Assembly: GCA_024305405.1 (NCBI GenBank)
Contig: JAKNDB010000068.1
Span: 11,269,501 to 11,333,500 of the forward strand
Source of the DNA: Dirofilaria immitis
Taxonomy: Eukaryota > Nematoda > Chromadorea > Rhabditida > Onchocercidae
Length of the DNA stretch: 64,000 nucleotides
Direction of reading: 5' to 3'
Part shown: positions 13,035 to 24,284 of the stretch, piece by piece
How positions within the stretch are numbered: the first letter of the stretch is position 1
How the letters are laid out: each line of letters opens with the position of its first letter
Made by a program: the position numbers and the translations under genes
The notes under the pieces: model-generated
The model's input: the letters and a program-made list of their open reading frames with translations, nothing else
Told to the model about the DNA's origin: nothing
Database searches by the model: none

Positions 13035-13447
13035 ATGTATAAATCCGCTTTTAATTATAAATATCAAAAGAATGATTCATTCAACTTAAAAAAAAATGAA
13101 ATTAAAGTTGTTGAGGTTATTGACCGAAAAAGTCGTACTTTTGATATCACTATTTCTATGCACGACAAGAACGAGGTAATAATTCAAACATTCTCGAAAT
13201 GTCGAGAAAGTTATCATTGTAAAAAAGCTCGCTGTCTATGCTATAATTATTGTAATATAATCAAATGAATAATAATAATTGCAAATTATTAATAAAAACT
13301 TCGAAAGTAATTAATTATATTATCACAAGTGAAATAGATATCAATTATCAATTTCAAGCTGAAGATTATCCATTTAAAAACAAAAAAAAACAAGCATTTT
13401 CAAGTTTCAAGCTTAATCCTTTGCAATTTGAAAATTCTGCAAGCTAA
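13035..13447 (+). other. Two overlapping short ORFs with a cysteine cluster (possible decayed transposon integrase tail)
   Basis: The first ORF (13035-13268) ends KCRESYHCKKARCLCYNYC then NIIK; the second (13265-13447) overlaps it by four bases. The cysteine spacing loosely resembles the Cys-rich tail (CxC...CxCKK) that follows the integrase in some Ty3/gypsy-like and Ginger-like elements, and the preceding residues (EVIDRKSRTFDITISM) are of the type found just before it. No integrase catalytic core or terminal repeats are visible around it. The resemblance is weak, and chance ORFs remain possible. Confidence 0.2.
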
Positions 13448-14577
13448 GCTAATGTTAGTTAGAAAAGCATAATTTAAATATATCAGTAAGTGTCTTATCA
13501 AATTTTTGATTGTTTTCTACTCCATTCTACTCCATTGACTAATACATCTCTCAACCATATAGTCTATTTCATTATTTGTCCCCTCAAGTTTTCCTCAAGT
13601 TTTTTTATTTTTTTTTTATAAAGAATATTTAATCTTAGGAATGAATTTTTGATAAGGAAAATAGAAAATACAATATTCTGTTATGTTTAGCTATAATAAA
13701 TCGATTGAGCAGGCAAGTATTGAACAAAAAATTGATGACATAATCATATAAACATCTAACATACTAATTACAATCATTTTCTTTTTCTAATATTGCTCTA
13801 TTCAATAATGATTAATAGCATTAACTTATCATGTATTGCAAGTATCATTATATAATCTTATTCAAGATATTAAAAATAGAAGAAAATAGTAATGATAAAT
13901 AATATAACAATAATAATAATAATAATTGTAATATTTGCAATAACAATAAACGATGATAATAATTATCAACAATAATAAATGGAAGTAAACAATCCAAATC
14001 GATCAAATTAAACAAGAATATAAAACAAATTCTGATCTAATTAAAAGTCTCTTCTTCCGACTATGTCATCAACTTTTTACGTATTAGTCTCGAAGTTGCA
14101 AGGTTGAGAGTGATATTTGCATGCTAATTTTCTCAGTCACAAATGATGCTTTCACAACTGCTTAACAGTCAATAGGGCAAAGATAAATATGCAAACATGT
14201 TTACATATATAATTTATTAATAGAAAAAAAATACACTCCAAACAAACAAAATTTTTAATATTTCTTAAGTATACATATTTTTGCATAGTAAAGAAAATAC
14301 AGATGAAGATCGAAATTTCAAATTAAAAGATTAAATGCTAATAATTTTCTAAAATCTTAAAAATTCGACAAAAAAATGCTAGATTTTAATTGATGTTCAA
14401 GTTATAAAAAAGGAAAAAAATTAGAATCCTGTTTGTGATATGTAATCATTCATGATAGGTTTCAAATTCGTCGACTAAACAGAAAAGAATCAAATAATGA
14501 AAATTTCATGGACGACTATTTTTTGTACTTTTTGAACAATTTCAAACTATACAATCCAATTTCTGATTTATTCCTTC

Positions 14578-14620
14578 CCTATATTCATAAGATTATGACA
14601 AATAATCTTATGGATATAGG
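14578..14620. repeat. 18-bp hairpin, one mismatch
   Basis: 14578-14595 pairs with 14603-14620 (17 of 18 bases) around loop TGACAAA. The right arm is followed by a second copy of GGATTATGACAAA, so a partial direct duplication is also present. Confidence 0.85.
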
Positions 14621-15977
14621 ATTATGACAAATTTTAAATTTCCTTTTTTCTCGTACATCCAAGAAATATTTATTTATCAAATATTCCCCAGATTTGATGA
14701 AAAAATTATTCGATGGTTGTTAAAAAGTTCAATGAAATTTTCGAAAATTACTTCAGAAAAAAAATGAAAAGCAATTAATTCTATGAAATTCTATAAAAGT
14801 GGAAACATTGTATATATATACGACATACAATGAAGAAATTTACGTCAAATGTTTTTGAAGAGAAAAAGTATAGGGAATAATGCGAAATAAAAAAAATCAA
14901 AAATATTAATGAAATTTGTTAGCTAAATGATAAAATCATAAAATTATCATTGCGAGAAAAAATTGAAGTTTGTTGAGAAGTATATTAACTTTTAAAAAAT
15001 TGGAATTTGTAGAGAAATATTAATTATAGCGATGTTATTGAATGTATGAGGGGAAGAAGTATCAGTTTAAACTATTAATAAAAAATTTAGGAAAATATGA
15101 AAAACAAAATTTAACCAATTCTCTCTCAAATCATTTAATGTAAAGAACCAGATACAAACAAACGAAAAGTTCATTTTCGATTCCTTGCATTAAATGATCA
15201 TCAAATAATATCAAATGCTATGTAATATGATAGAAAATCGGATTCGAATACAAATTTTATGAAAAAACATATTGATTTATGATCCATTTAATTATTCGCT
15301 TTAATATATTTTTGTTAGTAAGATTATTTATTATATGTATTTATAGATTATTAATGGTAGCGACATCGGACATAAATATAATCAACAAAAATGAGCTAAA
15401 CTGAAGAAGGAACATTTTCATTTTAATGTTTGAAAAGTTTCAATATATGTGAAAAAAATTTCAAAAGTGCAAATTATTGAGTTTGAATTATTCATATTTT
15501 CTAATTAAGTAATATGAAACAAAGTTTGAAATAAACTGCAAATGATAATCAACTTTGTCAAGAGTAGAAAAGATAAAGAGAAGGAAGTACAACATTAATG
15601 TTAGTTCGGAATATGCAGTATTTATTCATTCATTTATTTGCTAAGGAAGTCGTTTACCCAATTTTTAATTATTAATTAATATTAGAAAACGAAATCCGAA
15701 TAGAATTGGATGAAATATGGTATAGAAAATTGGAAATAGTATGAAAAAAATTATATGAATAAAAATTATTATTTAATATTTCAAGCATTATATCAATTCT
15801 TTAGGGCAAAATAAACAAGCAAAACTTTGAAATAAAAAATCAGAATAATTTTCTTTATATCATGTTTTATGATTCTCGCAAATTCTCTAAATTCAAGCGA
15901 TTTGTAACTGCCGTACTTTTGACAGTTTTTTCTATTCTTTTTGATCATTTAAACTCTTTTCGTTTTCTTTCCTTTCT

Positions 15978-16001
15978 TCTCTCTCTCTCTCTCTCTCTCT
16001 C
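15978..16001. repeat. (CT)n microsatellite
   Basis: A pure CT run within a pyrimidine-rich stretch. Confidence 0.9.
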
Positions 16002-16106
16002 GATAAATTTGAAATAACATTTCTAGCAAGTACTATAATTTAGTTTAAACTGCAATTGATCTCACTATCAATTTCAATTCGAACTGTTGATTAATACTAG
16101 AAATTA

Positions 16107-16112
16107 TTTATT
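16107..16112 (-). terminator. AATAAA poly(A) signal of the poly-asparagine gene
   Basis: AATAAA on the minus strand, about 33 bases after the stop codon at 16145-16147, at the usual distance for a short nematode 3' UTR. Confidence 0.6.
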
Positions 16113-16144
16113 AAATTATTGTTAAATTATAATAGATTAACAAA

Positions 16145-19100
16145 TTAGGTTGGTAATAAAGGACTAGCCTGATTTTGTCGTGCTCGGATTGTAGGATGAA
16201 CACGGAGTTGAGTATTTCCTTCAGTTTTCAACATTTGATAACGTTTGGATCGTAAATTCGCGACGGTATTAGCGCCCGAACGCATTGCCCGCTTACTGCG
16301 TTTTGCTCGAGAAATTCGGTGATGTTGCTAAAAACACACTTGCTTTTCTCGTTTTTTTCCGAAAACTAATTATTATTTATGCAAATTTAGTAAATTTTAG
16401 ATGAAAATTAAATAAATAAGGCAATATAACGAATGCAAATTTAGTAAATTTTAGATGAAAATTAAATAAACAAGGCAATATAACGATAATAAATTTTTTT
16501 ATATTCTATTCGAACTAACAAAAATTTAGGATTAAATCTAAAAATTATAAAACCAAAAATCATTTAAAATTGCAAAGATGACAGAGATCAAAGTTACCAT
16601 GTCATGCTGTAAGGATTTTAAGTTCATTGAAAAAACTTATATCCTTAGGACAAAAAAAAAAATTTGTTTACTCTTATGCAATTAAATAGAATATAAAAAT
16701 TTATAAAATAAATGTAAAATTGACAGTTTTTATTTTCCTTCCTAAAAATAATTATTACAAAATGAATGATATAATTTTCATCTAACAAATAGTAAGTATA
16801 TATACATATTTACATACATGTATTCACGCATCTAATCTAAATATATCAAACTGATAATGCTTATCACAGCAAGAGAAAAATTTATCAATAAACAAAAAGG
16901 AAGAATTGATTTCTTTTGTGATGAAGAAAAAAGGAAAAATATGAAGGAAAACGAGAGTTCTTTTTCATTTAAAAAAAAAAGAAAGAAGACAATTTCAAAA
17001 ATGATTGCATCAATCAATGAATGATTTCATTTTCACAAAAAGAAATTTCAAATTATTCTAAACAATTCATACATTTGAATACTTGTTTTGTAACTAATCC
17101 TAATTATAAAAGAAAATAATGGAAGACAAATAAATATAGTAAACATACATACCACATACATACACACACACACAAACACACATATATATAGTAAGTACAA
17201 ATCTCAACGATCCTTTCTCGATGAAAAATGATAGTCAACGAAGTAATGTATGATGGATAGATCGATATGGAAATATCCATGTATTCTGATCAGAATCAAT
17301 CCATGCGTTGCTAGCAGAATCAAATGGTAATTCTATTAATTCATTCATGTGATATGGCGTCCATACATCTATTCATCCATCCATCTATCTATCCATCTTT
17401 CCATCTATCCAGCTATCCATCTATCCAGCTATCCATCCATCCATCCATCCATCCATCCATCCATCCATCCATCCATCCATCCATCCATCTATCCATCTAT
17501 CCATCATTCATCATTCATCCATCATCCATCATTCATCCATTCAGTCATTGAATGAATAATTCATAAGTATGCTAATTGTCAAATTATTCATTCTTATTTG
17601 ATTTAGGTTGGCATATAGTAGTGAATATTTTGATTCATTAGGATAATTTCGAATATCAATTTTTTTTTGATTTAAAAATGATAAAGCATTTTATCTCACT
17701 GCACTTTCACTAATCGGTTGTTGAGAAGAGAGAAAGTGATGAAAAAGGATTCTTTCTATAAGAACCGTCTGAAATTTAAAAATTAAATGAGAGTAGAATA
17801 AGGAAGGAAGTAAAGGGCAAAAATAAGGAAGTACGAAATGGGATAGAAAGCCGAAAAAAAAAAGGAACAAAGTATAAACCCTAGACAGATGACTGCTACT
17901 AGCACGATTACTGCTGTTACTGTTATTGTTGTTGTTATTGGTGTTGTTGTTGTTGTTGTTGTTGTTGCTGTGGCTGCTATTGTTGATTAACTGTATAGAA
18001 CCACTGTTTACTCGCAATCCTTCATCTAATAGCTCTGAATCGCTTGATTCACTGTTGCTTGTATCAATCCCGAATAATTGACCATTATTTAATGGCGCTA
18101 TAAAAGATATACATAATTTATAAAAATTATTATCCACTTCTTACGAATAAAAATGAAATAAAATGAAATGAAATTGAAAGGAAGGGGATGGGAATGAGGA
18201 TGGATGGAATCAGATTGGAAAGAATGACCTCTGAAAAGAATATGGAATAAAATGGAAGTGGGAAGGAATGACCATTGAAGCAGTAATAAGAGAGGGAAAG
18301 GGTTGAATGAATGAATGAATAAAAGAATGTGAACGGGTGAATGGATCGATGGAAAATTATGATGTAAAAGTAGAGGAAGTATTTATCGAAATATGAAAGG
18401 TGACAAAAAGTCACAATCACAAAAGTATGTTTGAATAAATTCAACGAGGATAATCTTTTTATTTTGTATTTCTATTTTCTTTCCACTTTTTGCTTTCTTC
18501 TCTTTCATTCACTGATAATTCGAAGATTTATCTTCATATTCTATTCTTGTAATCATGTATTCAAAATTCGAAATATGAATATATATTATATTAAAGGAAT
18601 ATAATGAAATTGAAAGATCTGAAAAATAAAAGTTTAAAAATTTGAAATGAACCCTTTACAATAATAAAGTAAGAAAAAGTAAAAATTTCAAAAATTTCCA
18701 TCAAAAAAATAACCAAGAAATAATAGGAAAGAAAGCAATAATCGTGATATAAATTTATAAAGGATAAATTGCTCTGATTAGTTATGCCGCAAATGTTTTT
18801 TCAATTTTCGAAATATTTATTAAATATATTAAAATATAAAATTATGAACAATATATCTCAAATTATTATCAAATCTCAAACATCAATTCTTGTTTTTATT
18901 TTCTTATAAAGTATTAAAAGGCAGTGAAGTTTAAAAATTAAACTATGAAATTTGTTTCAGTGAAATTTGAAATAATTCCTAGTTGTATATTAATCTTAAA
19001 TATAATGACAAATAATAATAATTTTCGTTGCTTGAATTTCGTATTTTAAATTATCTAAAACATCCTTGAAATATATATACAAATCAAATTTTGGAATAAA

Positions 19101-19180
19101 TAAATAACAGTTTTACCTGAGCTTTGTCCATCATTGGGTGATTGGTGAGCTGATTTTCGATGACCAAACAATCGCCGCAT
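16145..19180 (-). CDS. Three-exon gene for a 154-residue poly-asparagine, basic-tailed protein
   Basis: Exons on the minus strand are 19117-19180 (ATG at 19180), 17880-18097 and 16145-16327 (stop TAA). All junctions keep the frame: donor GTAAAA to acceptor TTTTATAG, then donor GTTTAT to acceptor TTTTTAG. The protein starts [20 protein letters not shown]. It has an acidic serine-rich part ([17 protein letters not shown]), then runs of eight and six asparagines split by one Thr within an Asn/Ser-rich stretch (about residues 57-77). It ends in a strongly basic segment ([20 protein letters not shown]) and closes with QASPLLPT. No signal peptide or membrane helix is visible. The Arg/Lys-rich tail could be a nuclear-localisation or membrane-binding segment, but that is inference. 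I do not recognise the family. Clean splice sites, phase agreement, a poly(A) signal and no frame break support a real gene. The asparagine run is encoded by AAC/AAT repeats and may vary in length. Confidence 0.65.
16379..16486. repeat. 54-base tandem duplication
   Basis: 16379-16432 is repeated at 16433-16486 with one T to C change (AAATAAATAAGG versus AAATAAACAAGG). It lies in the second intron of the poly-asparagine gene, just before the last exon. Confidence 0.9.
17364..17540. repeat. (CATC)n tetranucleotide array with degenerate edges
   Basis: Perfect CATC units in the middle (about 17426-17487), flanked by CTATC and CATTC variants. Plus-strand ORFs of 68-75 codons over it encode only HPSI repeats and are artefacts. 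It lies inside the intron of the minus-strand gene. Confidence 0.9.
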
Positions 19181-20329
19181 TTCAAATTTCTCGCAAAAAT
19201 TCAATGATATCACTGATAATTACCTATTGATTTACAATATATTCATTGATTTTTAATACTGCTTGATATATTCAAAGTGAAAATCAATAATTCCCATTTC
19301 TTTCTTCCTTTACGTATGGATTTATTCCTGAAAATAAAACGAAGAATATAGTGAAATAAAGATACACTTCTTTCTTTTTCAATTTTCGTAACAAATTGGA
19401 AAATTGAAAGAGCAAAAATCATTAACTGCTACCATCATTTTAAATAAAAAATTTTTTCAAAACTGTTTTGATCATTCATTTTTCATTCCATTTTCAAGTT
19501 ACAGTAATACATCTTACAACTTATTTACATCATTCGTTACTTCATTTGGCTTCTTTCAACTAGAACAAATTTCTGCATACGAGAGAACTGTTATTTAGTC
19601 GAGAGTCATAAGTGAGCAGAAGATAATTTGATAACATTAAATGAGATGCAAAGAAAAAAGGCTTTACAAAGAAAATATAGTGGAATCCCGGGAATTCTGG
19701 ATATTAAGTGCAGTTAAATTAAGATTGAAATATTTACTTTTATATTTATGCATGCATTAATAAAAACAAAAACAAATCAAAAAAATAAATTAAATATTTT
19801 CATTGCATTATAAACGAAATCTTAACAAAGGTGAAAATATTAATGATAAAATGAAAAAGGAATTATGCGATTTATTCGAAAATGTTTTCATTTCTTAACA
19901 ATAGGAATAAGAGCTCAACTAAATTAGAAATGAATTCTCAGAAGAAAAAAATTTAATTATTTGAAATTTAAATAAAATAAAATTGAAAATAAAAATACAA
20001 TATTTTTGGGAAAAATTTAAACAACACTAATTAGTTATCGAATCAAAATTTATGCAATGATAATTTTATTTATTTCATTACTTATATATAATAATCTAAT
20101 CATATTGAGCTATTTCATCACAATAAGAAGCAAAAATTTTTATTTAGTTTTTAGTAAAAATTTGAATTAATGTCTAATCTCGAATAGTATTGTGAAATAT
20201 CGTTAAAATTTAAAGTAATATAATCCACATTACTTGCAGCTTCTGCATTGTAGGAATGGAAAAATAAAATCTGATATAAATGTGTAAATTAACTTGAAAG
20301 AATCTTCCTCTTCATTTATTCATTTCCAG
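19181..20329. promoter_or_regulatory. Divergent intergenic region between two small genes
   Basis: About 1.15 kb separates the first ATG of the minus-strand poly-Asn gene from the ATG at 20330 on the plus strand. If both genes are real, this holds both promoters. I see no recognisable motif in it. An acceptor-like ATTATCAG lies about 30 bases upstream of the minus-strand ATG and TTTCCAG directly precedes the plus-strand ATG, so either transcript could receive a spliced leader. Confidence 0.4.
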
Positions 20330-21020
20330 ATGTCTAGAAATCGATCTCCCTTCTCATTTGTTAAATTATTCTCTCGAGATACAACACCTGACAATGATGA
20401 TGAAAAGGAAATTTGTGACATGTTAGTAGGATAAGTTACTATCCATTCTTTTAGCAAATAAAAATTAAAGGATCACATGATTTGTAAATATTGCATTATA
20501 TCATATATTAATTCCTATAAATTTTATTTCATAAATTTTGGTTTAAAAAAGAAAGGAGGAAAGAAAGAAAATAGTTTAAATGAAAAAGATGGTGATATAA
20601 AAATTATTACTATTGATTAATGATTGTTGTTATTAAAATTATTTTATTCATATTAATAAATATTAAAATATGTATTATCATTAATTGATCTTATCAGTAA
20701 ATCATATCATAATCTTATAGATTGTTGCTAGGATTTGGTTGCAAGATGTATTATTACATTTTAAATGCTAAATGTTCAATTATACATGAAAATATCGAAT
20801 CTCACAAAATCTGATTTTTTTATTTTCATGATAATCTAAAATAGAAAACTGAATTTGAATTTTCTTTCTTTCCCATCTCTCTCTGTCTTTATAAAGTTAC
20901 AGGAATGAGAAAGTACAGTGAGACGGTAGAATGTCCTAGAAACTTGAAATAATTCAAAATGTTCGTCGAAGAATAAACGATCTAGCCGAAGGGAAGGTTG
21001 AATGGTTCGTCGATCAATAA
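20330..21020 (+). CDS. Possible two-exon gene for a 58-residue protein
   Basis: Exon 1 (20330-20425) follows a strong acceptor (CATTTCCAG directly before ATG), as at a spliced-leader site, and ends at donor GTAGGA, a form also used in the PEPCK gene of this window. It encodes MSRNRSPFSFVKLFSRDTTP then DNDDEKEICDML. Exon 2 (20940-21020), after TGTCCTAG, continues in phase 0 as KLEIIQNVRRRINDLAEGKV then EWFVDQ and stop. The product would be a small charged cytosolic protein with a likely helical C-terminal half and no signal peptide or membrane segment. I do not recognise it. Residue composition is unlike the AT-driven chance ORFs nearby. The second acceptor is weak, so a different downstream exon is possible; exon 1 alone would read two codons further to a stop (34 residues). 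Confidence 0.42.
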
Positions 21021-22956
21021 GAAGTTATTTCGATCAACTGATTAAATTATCAACAGTACTGAATAATCTTAATAATGAATTAAATTCTGAACATTATACA
21101 ATTTTTCCTGCATTTAAATAATCCATTAAAAAGCTCCAAATATTTTTCTCGGATAACTAAACTGTGACGATGATTAACGATAGTGATGATGATAATGATA
21201 GTGATGATGATGTTATGATGATGTTATTATTTGACAATTGTAAGAATATGAAATGCACCAAATTTTATTCATATAGTTCATGCATATAAAAAAGTCTGTA
21301 CTTTGTAAATATCCTTTTGCTCTGAATTGTTATGAGTAAAATAAGCAATTATATTAAGTAAACAACGAACTTTCGTATCTTACCAGTGAAATATTATTAA
21401 TTATAAAAAGTTACAGCAAAATTTTATGATTATGAAAACATTGCTGCTTATCTGCCTGCCCGATTTTTCTGTTTATCTATTCATTTGCATGCATATTTAA
21501 CTGAAATAAAATTCAGAGGACTGATATTTCACGAAAATATTTCAAATGAAATTTCAATAATATCATGAAATTGAGAGAAAAAAGGAGAAATAAAAGAGTA
21601 ATTTTTTCAAAAAATATAATTAAAATTATAGAAAAATAGAAGGAAAAGATAATTAAACAATAACAATATGAAAACGATCCATCAATCTAATCAAACATGC
21701 AATATTATTAATATTTAACTACAATTAGGAATAAAAGCACATCGATAAAAGAATGAAGCGGAATGAAACTTTTTACCTTAATGATTATATTTCATGCAGA
21801 AAAAAATAAAACTTTGAAACGATAACGTTAAGTAAAAAAATTAGAAAAAATAAAGGAAGAAGGATTCGATGATCAATGATCAATGATCCAATCAATGAAG
21901 CAAAAATTGAGTAATTATATAAGAATTTAAATCAAACATAAATAAAATATAACTCATTACTGTGTATAAATAAAATTAAAGATTATTTCAATTATTATAT
22001 TTATTGTAGCTAAAAAATCAATGAAATATTGAAAGAGAATGACAGTATCGATTATTACGGTAATATAAATTAGCAGATTAGGATTCACAAAAAAACTTTT
22101 GAAAATATCAACATATCATAGCGGATTATCCCACCTACAATAAAATTTTTCGATAAACGTAAAATTGAAGAAACGGAAAAAGAAAAAGGAAATTTTAGAT
22201 TCATATCAATTTCAATATATTGCTTTATAGACTTAACCAAACAAAATGTAAACAACATTCATTATCGAACATAGATATCAACTGAGAATAATAAAATGAA
22301 ACACATAAAAATGTAATATCGATTAATCAAATCTAAAATATCATAATTTAATATCTCATATTTAATATCTCACATTCAATAATTTAAGTGGATATTTGAA
22401 TGTTAATAATAAAGAATGCATAAAAAATAATTTAAACGAAACATTATTTATTAGTAATTGCACATATATTATAGCGACAAATGAGAAAATGATTTGATAA
22501 CTTTTAGAATTTCTAAAATAAACTTATTAAGCTAATTCATTCAGTATGATATAAATAATATCTGTTTAAAATTAATTAACCATTTTAATAAGTGAAGAAA
22601 GAAGAAAAAATTGAAAGCATTATGATTTTAATAAAAAAAAAAAAACCATTTGTTGCAATAATTTTTTGCTTACTAATATAATGTGAATATTCAATTTTAT
22701 AAATGATATTTTATATAATATTTTTAAAAGAAAATGAAAAAGAAAGAGAGAAAGGAAAGAATATAATTTGTTGAATACATATATATATATGTGTGAAAGA
22801 AAAGGAGAAATTTATTTGCATATATAATATGATGGAGAGAGAAAAATTGAAATTTATTAATGACAATTTGAAAGATAAATTTTCAATGAAATATTAAAAT
22901 CGAACATATAAATATATTGAAAACTTTGTTGAAAAAAAATTTAAAACTTTTCTTTT

Positions 22957-23010
22957 CTTCATCTTTCTCTCTCCTTCCTTCTCTCTCTCTCTCTTCTCTC
23001 CTTACTAGCT
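22957..23010. repeat. Pyrimidine-rich (CT/TTC) tract
   Basis: A CT/CTTC-rich run with few interruptions; no coding signal. Confidence 0.7.
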
Positions 23011-24104
23011 TTTCATTCTTTTGTTTTGTCTATTGAAAATGTATATTTTAAGGAAGGAACATACGGATGGTTGAATGCTTACTTGTTACTTCGACCTGTT
23101 TCAATATTTTTCATTTTTTTTAAAACAAAATCTAATTTATTTCTTAGTAAATTTTATTTTAATTTCAAATAAGAAAAAATAACGATCAAAAACAGAATAG
23201 AACAATTCATTTTTCCGGTTTGATCGCCGGATATTTAGCAAATGAAATGTCGTTAAACTTATATTTGGACAATTTCTTTTTCTCATTTTGTTTTTTTTTT
23301 TTTTTTAAAAGGAAAGAAAAAGAATTAAATATATGCTCAACAAATTTTTTCTTTCAATTTAATTTTATTTTAAGAACTTCTAGAAGTTTTTGAAGGAATT
23401 CCTATTACAAATTTTAAATTTAACTGCCTATTAGTGTGTGATTTCGTTTCTAAAATATTTGAAAAGAATCATAAAAAATAGAGTAAAAGTTTTTGCATAG
23501 TTTTAAATAATTTTGAAAAATGAATAATTAAAATTATCACTATATTTATTCATACAAAAATTTTAATTTTCAAAATTTTTCATCAAAAAATGATAAATAT
23601 TTGCTAATGAATAAATATAATGGCATTATCAACATTTGCAATTTTACTAATTGTGATAAAAAAAATATGAACTAATTCCTATCCTTTCTCTTTATCATTT
23701 ATCCTCTTTCATTACATATTTCTGAAAAATAAATAAGTAAATAAACAAACGATCAGAGCAATCGAATAACTCAACTAGTTGTTAAGCTTACGTCATTCAA
23801 GTGTCAAGTGCAAACCTAAGATATATTTTTCTAAAAGAATAAGGAAGAAAAATATAGTTAAGAGATGACGGATATAAAAGAGATTTCAATTTTGAGGATA
23901 GAGAAAAGCATCGATCACTAATGCTCAGTTTGCAACAAGCTGTTAAGTTAAGTTTCTCAGATTTCCATAAATAAAATGCATCATCATAAAGAACGATGTT
24001 TGGTGCTATCACTACTATTAAACTTAATGTTAGCATTGGTTTAAATATTTATAAGAAATTTATTTGATAATTAAATATTAAAAATTAAGTATAACAATAT
24101 ATAG

Positions 24105-24134
24105 ATATATATATATATATATATCTATATATAT
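24105..24134. repeat. (AT)n palindromic run
   Basis: An ATATAGATATAT...ATATCTATAT structure: an AT run flanked by inverted AGAT/ATCT, forming a self-complementary block. Confidence 0.85.
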
Positions 24135-24241
24135 ACTAATCATCTAATCAAATTAAATTAAGTTATACACAAGAAAGATTTAAAAAGACTTCGATGAAGA
24201 TAAAATTAAAATGATTTTAAGCTAAAAATATCATAAAAACA

Positions 24242-24284
24242 TGCAATCATTATCATCATAAATTATATGATGATAATGATTGCT
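24242..24284. repeat. 17-18-bp perfect hairpin
   Basis: 24243-24259 (GCAATCATTATCATCAT) is the exact reverse complement of 24267-24283, with a 7-base AT-only loop whose outer pair can extend the stem by one. Confidence 0.9.

Larger units (their letters stand above)
7048..16144. other. Gene desert, simple repeats and hairpins
   Basis: About 9 kb with no gene I can support. It contains TA, AAT and GA/CT microsatellites, two long hairpins, a 34-base tandem duplication and a pair of short ORFs with a cysteine cluster at 13035-13447, listed separately. Other ORFs of 60-90 codons here are what an AT-rich, stop-poor strand gives by chance and carry no splice sites or motifs. Confidence 0.6.

Noticed and set aside
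17324..17555. Two plus-strand ORFs of 68-75 codons rich in HPSI repeats
   Set aside because: They are frames through the CATC microsatellite, inside an intron of the opposite-strand gene.
21428..21506. Signal-peptide-like MIMKTLLLICLPDF after a TTACAG acceptor
   Set aside because: Only a 24-codon ORF with no in-phase partner exon identified.
23056..23098. Exon-like EGTYGWLNAYLLLRP between TTTTAAG and GTTTCA, reminiscent of the EGxYGW segment of apyrase/ENTPDase proteins
   Set aside because: Too short, and no other ENTPDase signature could be found nearby.
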